From: Coptis chinensis
Taxonomy: Eukaryota > Streptophyta > Magnoliopsida > Ranunculales > Ranunculaceae
NCBI GenBank assembly: GCA_015680905.1
Contig: CM027378.1
Coordinates: 45,276,001-45,340,000 of the forward strand
Direction of reading: 5' to 3'
DNA: 64,000 bases
A model generated the notes under the pieces. The model saw nothing but the letters and a program-made list of their open reading frames with translations. It was not told the DNA's origin and made no database searches. The position numbers and the translations under genes were made by a program. Of the stretch, positions 34,585 through 44,933 are shown in pieces; position 1 is the first letter of the stretch; every line of letters starts with the position of its first letter.

Positions 34585-35904
34585 GAAAAAGTTTTTAGTG
34601 CTCCAGCTTCGTTTACGTCACTTGTTGCTTCAAAAGCTATGTTTGTTGGTTTAGGGTTTGGAATAGCTTGTCCTGGGAACACACCTTTCTAGGTTTTCTC
34701 TTAGGCTAACAAGTTCAGAGATTGTTGCATGGATGCTAGGATTTGGGTTTGTTGTTGCATAACAGATAGCATTATTTTGGTGGGCTTATCTGTTTGGACA
34801 CTAGTTGATGGTGTAATGGGAACTAAGTCTCTTTGGTTGTTTATTGGTAGGTTTTGGTAGTTCTAGTTAAACTGAGATGGAACCAATGCTCCATTCTGAT
34901 TGTTATAGGTACCTTGTCCTTGTACTTGTCTGAATGTATTTGTTGGTTTGTTAAAACCTGGAGGTGATTAGTTTTGTGGAATGTTGGTCCATGCGAAGTT
35001 TGGATGTTGTCTCCATGGTGCATTTGGTACATTGAAAGCACATACTTCTTCTGGCTGAAGTGATGATAGGTTTGTGATCAAGGGACAGGTGGCATCTATA
35101 TGGTTTAAGCTTAGAAATAAATTGCATGGTGAGGTATTTATGTTCATGACAGGAATAGGGGCTTCGTCTTTTTGTTTAGTTGTGAGGGCATCTATCTTTC
35201 TTGTGAGGGTTTCGATTATTGTTTTGATTTCTGGATCTGATTTCACCTCAAAAATACCACTAGCCTTATATGTACTGGGTTGGGCTGTTCTGGAATTCTT
35301 TATGTCGCCCCAATGATACTCTTTTTAGCTTGGTTTTCAAAAAAGGTTAAGGCTCCAGTTGCACCTCTATCCAAAAAATTACCATTACTCATGATGTCGA
35401 GGGCTACTTTGTGTTCTGAGAGAAGACCTTTGAAGAAACATTGGACAAGAGTGGATTTTTCTAGTTTATGGTGAGGACATGAATAGAGTAGGTCAGAAAA
35501 TCTATCCCATGCTTCGGAAAATGTCTCACTTGGACTCTGTCTGAATAACTGTATCTTGCTTCTTATCTCTTCTGTTTTCTTCGGCGGAAAGTACATCTTC
35601 ATGAAGGAGAAAACGACCTTTTCCCATGTATCTAAAGAGTCGTCCTTCTGTAAAAGAAGCTAAGCGTGACTCTTACCAGCTAGAGTGAAAGAAAACACTC
35701 GTAGCTTAACCTGGTCGTTGGTAACGCCTAGATGGTAGAACGTATTACATACTTCATGTATCTGGCGTAGATGCTTGTACGGTAACTCGCGTTCTAACCC
35801 GTGGAAGATGGGTAGAAGATTGAACACATTTGGTGGAATGTGAAACTCGCTCGTGAGCGGTGTGAGTCATATACAAGATGGAGGCCCATCTTGCAACGGT
35901 GTGT
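34585..35904 (-). pseudogene. Element B gag, main part
   Basis: Minus-strand gag continuing from 43,394-43,444 across the E2 insertion. It starts PLQDGPPSCI, then a TGA, and continues as FHIPPNVFNLLPIFHG. Capsid blocks are RVFSFTLAGKSHA, MKMYFPPKKTEEIRSKIQLF and EAWDRFSDLLYSCPHHKLEKSTLVQCFFKGL. The tail includes NAPWRQHPNFAW and ends VFPGQAIPNPKP. The zinc knuckle is damaged: the second Cys is Phe (C-NLF-LSLN-H-IDAT-C). Several stops and shifts. It is well diverged from the A/C gag, consistent with its different LTR family. Confidence 0.85.
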
Positions 35905-36748
35905 TGAAGCTTTAATATTGTAGTGAGTATACTTCAAAAGAGTTCGATTAAGAGTTTAGGTTCATCCTAAATTGTTTAGAGTTTGAGTGAGGGAGATTGA
36001 GAATGGTTCTAAGCTAATGAACTTGAAAGCTTTGACTGTTGATTAAAATGACTTGAAAACATGAAAGGAAGATTGATTAAAACATTGAAATAAAACAAGC
36101 AAACAAGAGGAAAGATTGAAACAAAGACCCAAGTAACAAGTTGATTGAAATAAAGGAATTGAAATAACAAGTTGATTGAAATAAAAGAAATGAAATAACA
36201 AGAAATTAAAAACATGAATTGAAAAACAAGACAAGAAAATAAACAAACCAAATGGTTTGGATCCTAAGACAATGGATGAGTTCTCTCTCCTTTGCTTTTT
36301 TATTATATACCCCTACTTTTTCTATTTACATATTTGCCCTCATCCATTCTAAACTCGACACCTTACCCCTTTCACTTTTGCTTTTGCTTTTGCTTTTGTT
36401 TTTGCTTTATGGGTGCCTTCTTGACCAAGGTAGGTTTAGGGATAAGTCTTCATAATTTGAGATAAGGGCCTCCATCTTTGGTCTTCTGATTTTAGGACTT
36501 TGACTGGTTGACTTTGACCGGTTCACTTTGACTTTTTCAGCCCTTTTCCACAGCAACTACTAGTCTTCATAATAAGCGTGATTAAGGCTCCTTTTGGTGC
36601 TAAAATACAGCTTTTATGATAAGTGGTATGAAATACTCTTTAACCTGAAAAAGGCAATAAAAGCTATGAGTTGTCTTTTCGTTAAGCGTAAGAGAGATTA
36701 TAATGAGACAATATACGGGTAATAAAATGCACATTTGGAAGCTGATCA
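35905..36748 (-). repeat. LTR2 copy b: 3' LTR of E2
   Basis: 844 bp, TGATCAGCTTCCAAATG (36,748) to ...AAGCTTCA (35,905) on the minus strand, with CCCCCAAAT (the polypurine tract, 36,752-36,760) to its right. TATATAAT box near 36,302-36,310; TTGAC cluster at 36,497-36,535. Confidence 0.88.
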
Positions 36749-37563
36749 CTACCCCCAAATAGCATCTTGCTTATCCTCAAGCAAGTATGAGAGAGAAAAA
36801 AAAACTAAGATCACAAATGAGTGATTTATTATACGTTATACTAATCTCATTTCGCAGAATACGATTGCATTGACCATATGTAACAAGGCCTTAAACCACT
36901 AGGAATTCCCTAGTGGACGGGTTTTAAGCCTCGTGAGAGTTTTCCAGTGAAGGTACTCACAAACTTCTTCTATTTAGTATATTTAGTACAAATGGTCTTG
37001 TTTCCTTATTTATTCTCAGAAGTTCATACATCTCATTAGCGGTGAATAAGGACAAGCTCCTTTGAACACAGAATAACATATGTACAGTAATTTAAGCATC
37101 TAAAGATAATTTTACAAAACATGAGCAATGAAATGAAAAAGCAGAGTTGTTTCCGAGGCTTTTGGAGAGCTTCTTTAAGTTGGGTTCTTACAGGGGTATG
37201 TTGCAATCACAACTCTCTGATAGATTCATTCAAAGTTCATTATCTCAAGTGCAACGGGCACTTATACTCCTCGCATACTCAAATGACGTCCAAAGGAACC
37301 AGGGGGGTCGATTGATCACGCTTTCCACTTAATATCACACCATCATATTCCTAATCGAGCTAGAGGTCTTTTATTAGGAGTTACGGGGCTAAGGTAATGG
37401 TTTAGAAGGAAAACACAAAATCTGATAAGATGAGAACTGGGTCTTCAAGATACTTGTAACCATAGAAGAACCTCGTTTTGTTCTTTTGCTTCCGAATTGT
37501 GATATATTCTTTTACCCCTTTGGCTTTGTGACTTCATATGATTTTGAATTTTTGGAGTTCTAA

Positions 37564-37595
<32 letters not shown>

Positions 37596-39885
37596 TTGAT
37601 ATCGTCTCCTTTTGATTTTGAACTTTTGGGAGATTCAATTTTTGACTCCTTCGGATTTTTGGAGTTTTGGTTTTAGATGAGTCTTTCTTTTCTTTTCTTC
37701 TCTTTCTTTTCTTTTTCTTTTTGAAGCAAATAATTGTTCTGTTTTTTATACAAGGTCTTCTCTTCTGATAACCATCCAGTTCTCAACTCATCAGCTAGGT
37801 AAGCTTTTTATTATGTGTTGTGATGGGTTAGGAATTATTGGTGAAGAATAAAAAGGCTTTTTAGAAAGGGTGAAGGCTCAAGAGGGGTAACTAGAGGAAA
37901 ATAATCTTTTTGGGTTTTTAACGTTTATTTGGTTATATCGATCCAAAAATGGCCTAAATTCCCTCATAGGATATGGCGTGGTGATCAAGCAAGTGGACGT
38001 GTGGTCTTTCTATCCGGACATCCTTTGTGTCATCACTCAATAATCATTCAGATGAGGCTTTTGGCTAGATTCTCACAGGATATGGAACTTAATTGTTCTA
38101 ACCTTGGCTTCAAAAACTCATTGCTATATACACACAAATGCTGATGCATGCCATTCATGAAAATATGCAGAAACTATTGTACGTATATTAGTCTAAGTAC
38201 GAATAACAAGTCCTTACTCTATTGTTATAATGAGACTTCTAAACTTTTTATTCATCATATGAAAAAGAAACAATACTTTTTAATACTAAACGGAAAAATA
38301 TTTTTGGTCTTTTTCGGAAAAAAATTAGAAATAAATAAATATACTATTATATATACTATATAGAAAATGTCTAGTTTTTGCAAAATGTTACTATACCAAC
38401 TCATGATAGAACTATGTTTGTCCTCAAAGTATGAAGATATAAGGAAAGAGATTACCATAAAAACATGACCAAAAATGGCGATAAACCTGTATTATGTTCT
38501 TTATGATGAAAATATGCCACCCCTAAATAAGCTTGGGGCGTGGGTTGTTTGATATAGAACGAGAAATACATAGTTTATTATACTAGGGATATTTATTCTA
38601 CTATAAAATCTTTTTGGGTTTTTGTATTTTTGAAAACATATATGAAATGTATAAGATCTAACATGCATGCATGATTATGATTACACTAAAAGTTAGAAAT
38701 GTAAAGTATGTAAACAACTATCTATACAAACACATATGAAATGTGTGTGTGTGGGGGGTTTTTTTTTTGTAAGGTAATTGTTTTTCTCAATCTAAAGATA
38801 TCTCTAACCAGATAGATGGTTTGACAAGAAGATAAAATTATACGTTGATTATACGTTGATCCGGTATCATTTTGGTTACTTCGGGGCGTATAATTTTCAT
38901 TTTTATATCCTCTAGTTTTGAAAATTATGGAGAGATGTTATAAAGATTCTCGTACCCAAAAACAGTGATTCTTAACTCTCAATTTTTGAAAACAAACCAT
39001 AACTGGTGATCGCAGGCAACTTTCATGTCGGCTCTTTATTGAACCCAATCCAGTCAGATTGTGGCTTCAGTTATGTTTGTTGGGGGTTTACTGTGCAAGT
39101 CATAATGGAAGGGTTTAGCTGGTTGGACACTAGCGGGTGGTGGAACTAGGTCTCTTTGGTGGATTTTGGTAGTTTTGGTTAAAATGGGATGGAACCAATT
39201 CTCTGTTCTAATAGTTGTAGGTACCTTGTCCTTGTCTGAATGTATTTGATGGTTGACGAACCCTGGAGGTGGTTGGGTTTTTGGCTTTGGGTGTTACCTC
39301 CATGGTGAATTTGGTATATTGAAAGCATAAAACTTCTTGATGGTATGTTGGTGCGCAAGGGACAATTGGTATCTATGTGGGTTAAGCTGAGACAGAAAGT
39401 GCATGGTGATATGGGCGACCCTTAGTAACACATAACTGATTCTCAAACCGCCCTTAGAAGAATGGAAATTGAGTACTTCTAAGGGTTGGTCTATGTGGAA
39501 TCCATTGCCCGTTTTGTTTTTATTTTTGAAAAATCACATGACTATTGATGTATCGAGAACCTTCTATTATGAGAACAGAGAAAAACAACTATTTTGAAAA
39601 AGAAATGTAAAATAAAGAAAGGAAAATTGTATACTCACTCCATAGGATCACACGTACTCAAACAACGAGTAAAAAGTGTTTTATAAAGAATATGTGAGAT
39701 ATACGTGGACTAAGGTTTCAGCACTTACAACCACACACTCCAAATGGAGTGGTCCGGTTATCTTAAGGATGCACTCCCATAGAATGCATCGAGAAAACAC
39801 GATGTCTTTTATAGTCAAGACTATATGTGGGGTCGCTTTAAGTCAGATTCCCCAAGACTATATACATATGATGAATGATATGTTA
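36749..39885 (-). other. E2 3' non-coding region
   Basis: Closely matches B (9022-10,824, then 31,280 onward and 33,800-34,510). It holds a T-run of about 27 at 37,571-37,597, the block 37,920-38,150 shared with 10,160-10,400, and the intact equivalent of C's target site at 38,574-38,578. There is no sign of the aORF that B carries between the equivalents of 38,600 and 38,770; the accessory genes are deleted here. ORFs in this stretch look accidental. Confidence 0.65.
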
Positions 39886-40443
39886 TTAGCTATATACTAA
39901 TAATCTAAACAGTTGGGGATCTTTATAGAAAAACATGTAAAAGCATACACCCCCAAACAGAATGAAATGATGCATTTGGAAAGTAAGATGCAGAATGATT
40001 AGAGAAAGTTTATGCAACCCATCATGGAGCTTATGCAATAACCCGTCATAGTTGAATTGTCCAAAAAAGTGTGAGTGTGGTAGTAGTTGTTCTTCAGGAA
40101 GCTCAGATGATACGAAAGATCGCATACTAGGCTTTTGAACCACTTGAATGATGGGTTCATCATCGCATGCTTTCAAGAACTCCAAGAACTCTTCATCTAG
40201 CTTGGGTGAATCTACAAAATCGGGGTCAATGTCGGCATCTTTAAGAAAATCATCGATTTTGTCCATTGTTAAGTCCATAACGACCAAGCTAGATTGGGAT
40301 CCACATAACACCATAGATTTTGTTTCCTCTTTTTCTGACACTTCAATCAAAGTGGTGTTCTCATCAACTGGAATGATAGGCTCGTGAGTATGAATGTTGG
40401 GCAAAGTCTCTTTATTGGGAAGTCTCTTCATAAATTTTCTCAA
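39886..40443 (-). CDS. E2 ORF2: acidic protein continuing the gag-like ORF
   Basis: A 185-codon minus-strand frame whose start overlaps the end of ORF1 by 32 bases in another frame. The middle is strongly acidic (DKIDDFLKDADIDPDFVDSP, then DEEFLEFLKACDDEP), with a FFGQFNYDGLLHKLH block. The last 25 codons run through the internal G-tract (39,951-39,959) and are hydrophobic and probably not meaningful. It could be made by frameshifting from ORF1, or it could be the tail of one ORF broken by an indel. No known domain recognised; it takes the place of pol in E2. Confidence 0.5.
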   Translation of the reverse strand: MRKFMKRLPNKETLPNIHTHEPIIPVDENTTLIEVSEKEETKSMVLCGSQSSLVVMDLTMDKIDDFLKDADIDPDFVDSPKLDEEFLEFLKACDDEPIIQVVQKPSMRSFVSSELPEEQLLPHSHFFGQFNYDGLLHKLHDGLHKLSLIILHLTFQMHHFILFGGVCFYMFFYKDPQLFRLLVYS

Positions 40444-41179
40444 TACTATTTTCCAAATGTGTCGAGCCTAATACATGTTCTTGAGTTTTTTCTGCCGGAG
40501 TTTTCTCATTTATGGGTGATGATGTGTTAAGACATGTGAGGGAAACTGTAACTTTAGGCAAATAGTCATCGTCATAAGATCTGGAATTCACACGATAGTC
40601 AGGTGGATGGTGATTGGATTTTAATTGGTCATTAATATCAGGATAGGCTTTAGAAATGGGTGTTGTTATAGTAACACCTTGTTTCTCTTGTTGGATGGGT
40701 TCTAGACTGGGTAGAAGGATATTAGTCTCAGATGTGGACTCTTTTGAATTGGATTGGAGAAAACATAAGGTAGTTGCTATTTGCTGAGTTAGTATTGTTT
40801 GCTTGGCCATTTCCTGGTAGAGTTGGTCTGTGATGGATGGTGTAATGGAATATGAATTTGATATGGATGGTGATGTGAATGGTAATGTGTTTTGGGTGAA
40901 ACTGTACTCTGACTGACCATATGGATACATGAATGGTGGTTGACTATTTATGGTGGAACTCCATAAATTGTCGGCATGACTGGAAAACTCTTGAGTGTAT
41001 GGGGTACTAGGGAAGTTTGAAAATTGAGGTTCGTAAGTGTAAGGATTTCCCATAGTAAACTCGAATTCGGTATATGATGGACAATGAGATAACCAGTGAC
41101 AAGGACTACCGCAAAAAGAACAAGGTTCTAGGTTTGCAATGTAATTCCATGACGGTTGCGATGCATATTGATAAGACAT
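40412..41179 (-). CDS. E2 ORF1: gag-like zinc-knuckle protein
   Basis: 255 codons, ATG at 41,179 (MSYQYASQPSWNYIANLEP). A CX2CX4HX4C zinc knuckle (CSFCGSPCHWLSHC) lies at about residues 21-34, which suits nucleic-acid binding. Next comes a Tyr/Pro/Ser/Gln-rich region (about 45-115), then an LYQEMAKQTILTQQIATTL helix that could self-associate, then a Ser/Pro-rich tail. The capsid core seen in the gags of A, B and C is absent, so it corresponds only to the nucleocapsid end of gag. It is uninterrupted. It could bind element RNA while a related element supplies the enzymes. Confidence 0.6.
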   Translation of the reverse strand: MSYQYASQPSWNYIANLEPCSFCGSPCHWLSHCPSYTEFEFTMGNPYTYEPQFSNFPSTPYTQEFSSHADNLWSSTINSQPPFMYPYGQSEYSFTQNTLPFTSPSISNSYSITPSITDQLYQEMAKQTILTQQIATTLCFLQSNSKESTSETNILLPSLEPIQQEKQGVTITTPISKAYPDINDQLKSNHHPPDYRVNSRSYDDDYLPKVTVSLTCLNTSSPINEKTPAEKTQEHVLGSTHLENSIEKIYEETSQ

Positions 41180-42499
41180 GAATACTCAATCAATGATGAT
41201 GCACAAACAGTAGAAATTCATTTTTTTGGATTTTTTTTTTTTTTTTTAACTTTGCTTTGGTCTATATTTTACTATGCCCTATTCAGAGGAACAACCGGGC
41301 GTGAGACTAGGATGGCTCTACTATACGTCTCAGAAGAGTAGGCAGTCACTTCACCAGTGGTGTGCTACCAAGAATCTCACTCACGATGAATCTGGGGGAG
41401 GGGAGTGAGGAAGGTAGTTGGTCCACCGGAATCTGGTAACTGATTACTCTAAATCCTCGTGACTAAATTTTTGTCTTTTTCTGGAGGAGCATGACTACTT
41501 GGGCTCTAGTTGATTGATTTTAATTAAAAAAGAATTGGTCTAGGGCTTTCAAAAATCAAGCAACGTCCAATTTACCTACATTGGGTAATGATTTCCCAAT
41601 GGTTATTATGGCTCGAGTTCATCCTTATGTGCGAATGTAAATTGCAGTGCAGAAAGTAAATTTCAAACAATCACATAAGCATGCTTGAACACACAAGTAT
41701 CCTCTTACTTGGGCTTCGAGAAGGTTTAGAATTTACCTCTCAAGCCATGCTTACATGCTGCTTGAGGAGAAGGCGACATCGGTTGGCGCTTGATCTGAGA
41801 ATCAGGCCCAACCTTTCGAGTTTTACCCTGTTTTAAGTTACAATAAAGTCCCACTTAAAAAGCCCACAAGTTGGGTTTTTGACAATTTATATAACTTTGT
41901 CTTCAAAGGCTCAAACTTAAAACTAAACTAAGATTATACTAATCTAATTAACTAGTTTTAGGTTAATTACCAAGTTGATTCAAAGTGTGTGACCTATGAT
42001 CCACAACTTGCCTCATACACTTGAACTTCACAAGGCAATTAAAACTTTAATCTCTTGGTAAGTATTAAACTTAAACCAAGTTTAACTCCTGTTCATCATA
42101 AACCAAGTTTTCTTTTTTTTCGTTTTTCTTTTTATCACTAACTATTACAAATATGTTCCATTATTTTCTCCTACTCTATTATAAAATCCGGGCTTAGAGT
42201 ACAACTATGTGTCACAAATGAACTGGACCTCGAAAAAATCTCACGCACTTCTGTGGAGGTGACCCAATGTCGAGGTAGGTCCAGCACCGGCGGGCCGGGT
42301 GGACGGGCGGTCTTTCGCCTGTTTGATCAGCTCCTCTCCACCTTTGTTGTCCCGCAACCTGATTTGCAAAAAAGTATCTCATTACAGAGAAACAATAAAA
42401 ATAAAATGATGAAAAATTGAAAAAAAAAAAATGGAAATAGAGATGTGAGAATGATGCTCCCTTCTTAGATTCTCAACTAATCACTATCACTCCTTCAAT
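41180..42499 (-). other. E2 leader
   Basis: About 1.3 kb of non-coding sequence. It is closely similar to the leader of B (43,500-44,914) and, in part, to that of G (45,912-46,705). A shared block with TTGGCGC.TGATCTGAGAATCA lies near 41,783, 44,118 and 45,950. A T-run lies at 41,231-41,247. Confidence 0.7.
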
Positions 42500-42516
42500 C
42501 CATGATGGCGGCGCCA
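42500..42516 (-). other. E2 primer-binding site
   Basis: On the minus strand TGGCGCCGCCATCATGG, 2 bases inside the LTR end. The first eight bases fit a tRNA-Asp 3' end; the remainder does not, and instead resembles the sites of B and G. Confidence 0.7.
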
Positions 42517-42930
42517 TTTGAAGTTTTAATATTATAGTAAGTATACTTCAAAAAAGTTAGATTAAGAGTTGAGGTTCATCCTAAATTGTTTAGAGTTTGA
42601 GTGAGGGAGATAGAAGAAGAAAGGTAGACTCTTGAATATGATAATGGTATGATTATAAGCTAATGAACTTGAAAGCTTTGATTGTTGTTTAAAATGACTT
42701 GAAACCATGAAAGGAAGATTGATTAAAACATTAAAATAAAACAAGCAAACAAGAGGAAAGATTGAAACAAAGAACAAGTAACAAGTTGATTGAAATAAAG
42801 GAATTGAAATAACAAGTTGATTGAAATAAAAGAAATGAAAAAACATGAATTGAAAAACAAGACAAGAAAATAAACAAACCAAATGGTTTGGATCCTAAGC
42901 CAATAGATGAGTTCTCTCTCCTTTACTTTT

Positions 42931-42940
42931 TGATTATATA
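42931..42940 (-). promoter_or_regulatory. TATA box of LTR2
   Basis: On the minus strand GGGGTATATAATCA; the TATATAA core is kept in copies a, b, c and d. The start of element RNA would be about 30 bases further left, near 42,900. Confidence 0.55.
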
Positions 42941-43116
42941 CCCCTACTTTTTCCATTTACAGATTTGCCCTCATCCATTCTAAACTAGACACCTCACTCC
43001 TTTCACTTTTACTTTTGCTTTTGCTTTATGGGTGCCTTCTTGACCAAGGTAGGTTTAGGGATAAGTCTTCATAATTTGAGATAAGGGCCTCCATCTTTGG
43101 TCTTCTGATTTGAGGA

Positions 43117-43184
43117 CTTTGACTGTTGACTTTGACCGTTAACTTTGACCGGTTGACTTTGATCGGTTGACTTTGACTTTTTCA
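43117..43184 (-). promoter_or_regulatory. Clustered TTGAC (W-box-like) words in the LTR2 U3
   Basis: Read on the plus strand, TTGACT/TTGACC words recur about seven times in 68 bases, roughly 190-240 bases upstream of the LTR TATA box. TTGAC[CT] is the core bound by plant WRKY factors. The cluster occurs in every LTR2 copy. Confidence 0.45.
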
Positions 43185-43393
43185 ACCCTTTTCCACATTA
43201 GATATTGGTCTTCATAATAAGCGTGATTAAGACTCCTTTTAGTGCTAAGACGCAGCTTTTATGATAAGTGGTCTGAAATACTCCTTAACCTGAAAAAGGC
43301 AGTAAAAGCAATGAGTTGTCTTTTCATTAAGCGTAAGAGGGAATGTAATGCGACAATATACGAGTAATAAAACGTATATTTGGGAGCTGATCA

Positions 43394-43444
43394 TGTGTAG
43401 AAGTTGGAGAGAGGCTCTTTAACTTGCACTACTTCGTCAGCCAT
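43394..43444 (-). pseudogene. Element B gag, first 17 codons
   Basis: ATG at 43,444 opens MADEVVQVKEPLSNFYT, matching MTDETPPAEKPISNFYT of element A. The frame stops at the E2 LTR and resumes at 35,904. Confidence 0.85.
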
Positions 43445-44914
43445 CTTAGTAGATGGAGTATGTTTTATTCATGCTAATACCAGTAGTGCCTGAACGCAGT
43501 ACCATGCACTTTTAGTAAGACCCCAAAACTATCCTAACATGCACAAACAGTGCAATGTATGCTCAAGAAATCAAAATTCGTTTTTGCAAGTATGGTGTTC
43601 TGATAACTTTGCTTTGGTCTATAATTTACTATGCCATGTTCAAGGGAACAATTGGGTGTGAGACTAGGATGGCTCTACTACACGTCTAAAAAGAGTAGGC
43701 AGTCACTTCACCAAGTGGTGTGCTACCAAGAATCTCACTCACGATGAATCTAGGGGAGGGGAGTAGGATCTGGTAAATTATTACTCTAAATTCTCGTGGC
43801 AATATTTTTGTCCTTTTCTGGAGGAGCGTGACTACTTTGGGCTCTAGTTTATTGATTTTAATTCATTTTTTTGGTCTAGGGCTTCAAGAATCAAGCAACG
43901 TCCTATTTACCTACATTGGGGAATGACTTCCCAATGGTTGTTTTGTGGCTCGGGTTCAGCCTTATGCGTGAATGTAAATTGCAGTGCGGAAATTATATTT
44001 CAAACAATCATGTAAGTATGCTTGAACACACAAGGTATCCTCTTACTTGGGCTTCAAGGAGGTTTAGAATTTACCTCTCAATTCGTGCATATACGCTGCT
44101 TGAGGAGAAGGCTACATCGGTTAGCACGTGATCTGAGAATCAGGCCCAACCTTTCGAGCTTTACCTTGTCTGAAGTTACAATAAAAGTTTCCTTAACAAC
44201 TTTTTAAGTGGACCTTTTGATAATTACGCAACTTTACCTCCAAGGGCCCAAAACTTAAAACTAAACTACTACTATACAAATCTAATCTAATAGATTAGCT
44301 AGTTTTAGATTGATAATCTAGATTAACTAGAATCAAATGGACTTAGAATGTTGATTACCAAGTTGATTCAAAGTGTGTGAGCTATGATTCACAACTTTCC
44401 TCACACACTTGAACTTCCCAAGGGAATGAAAACTCTAATCTCTTGGTAAGTATACAACTTAAACCAAGTTCAACTCATGTTCATCCATAAAAATCAATCA
44501 AAAACCATTTTTCCTAATTTTTTTTAATTTTTTTTTTTATCTCTAACTATTACAAACAAGTTCCACTGATTTATCCTACTCAATTACAAAATCCGAGCTT
44601 GGAGTTCAACTATACATCAAAAAACAACTGAACTGGCAAAAAAATCATATGTTGGTATGCTTACGTGGGCCTGCAATCACTCCCCGTCTAGGGCGCGGTC
44701 GGTCGTGCGATTCTGGCAAACTTTCGTCGGCTTTTATCCACTACTTCAGCTCCTCTCCAGCTTGTTGATCCCGAACCTTGATTTGCAAAATAGTAAGTCA
44801 GTAATGAAAAACAACAAAATAAAACAACAAAAATTTTAAAAAAAAATAGAAATGGAAAGATGAGAATGGTGTTTCCTCTTTAGATTCTCAACTAAGCACT
44901 CTTGCTCCTTCAAT
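43445..44914 (-). other. Element B leader
   Basis: Non-coding, alignable almost end to end with the E2 leader. No ORF of note. Its primer site is listed separately. Confidence 0.7.
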
Positions 44915-44931
44915 CCATAATGGTGGCGCCA
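44915..44931 (-). other. Element B primer-binding site
   Basis: On the minus strand TGGCGCCACCATTATGG, 2 bases from the LTR2 copy d end. Confidence 0.65.
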
Positions 44932-44933
44932 TT

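Larger units (their letters stand above)
35905..43393 (-). mobile_element. Element E2: 7.5-kb pol-less element inserted in B's gag
   Basis: LTRs at 42,519-43,393 (5') and 35,905-36,748 (3') enclose a primer site, a 1.3-kb leader, two overlapping ORFs with one zinc knuckle, and 3.1 kb of non-coding sequence ending in a polypurine tract. The 5-bp TSD TGTGT is perfect (35,900-35,904 and 43,394-43,398), and joining the flanks restores the B gag frame ...SNFYT/PLQDG. LTR and leader are those of B and G, so E2 is a non-autonomous member of that family. No protease, RT or integrase is present. Confidence 0.9.
42519..43393 (-). repeat. LTR2 copy c: 5' LTR of E2
   Basis: 875 bp, TGATCAGCTCCCAAATATACG (43,393) to ...AAAACTTCA (42,519) on the minus strand. 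Pairs with 35,905-36,748. Confidence 0.9.

Noticed and set aside
36009-36251. Phe/Leu-rich minus-strand ORFs, also at 42,562-42,882, resembling membrane proteins
   Set aside because: They are LTR2 sequence made of GATTGAAATAA-type repeats read in reverse; no start or context supports a protein.
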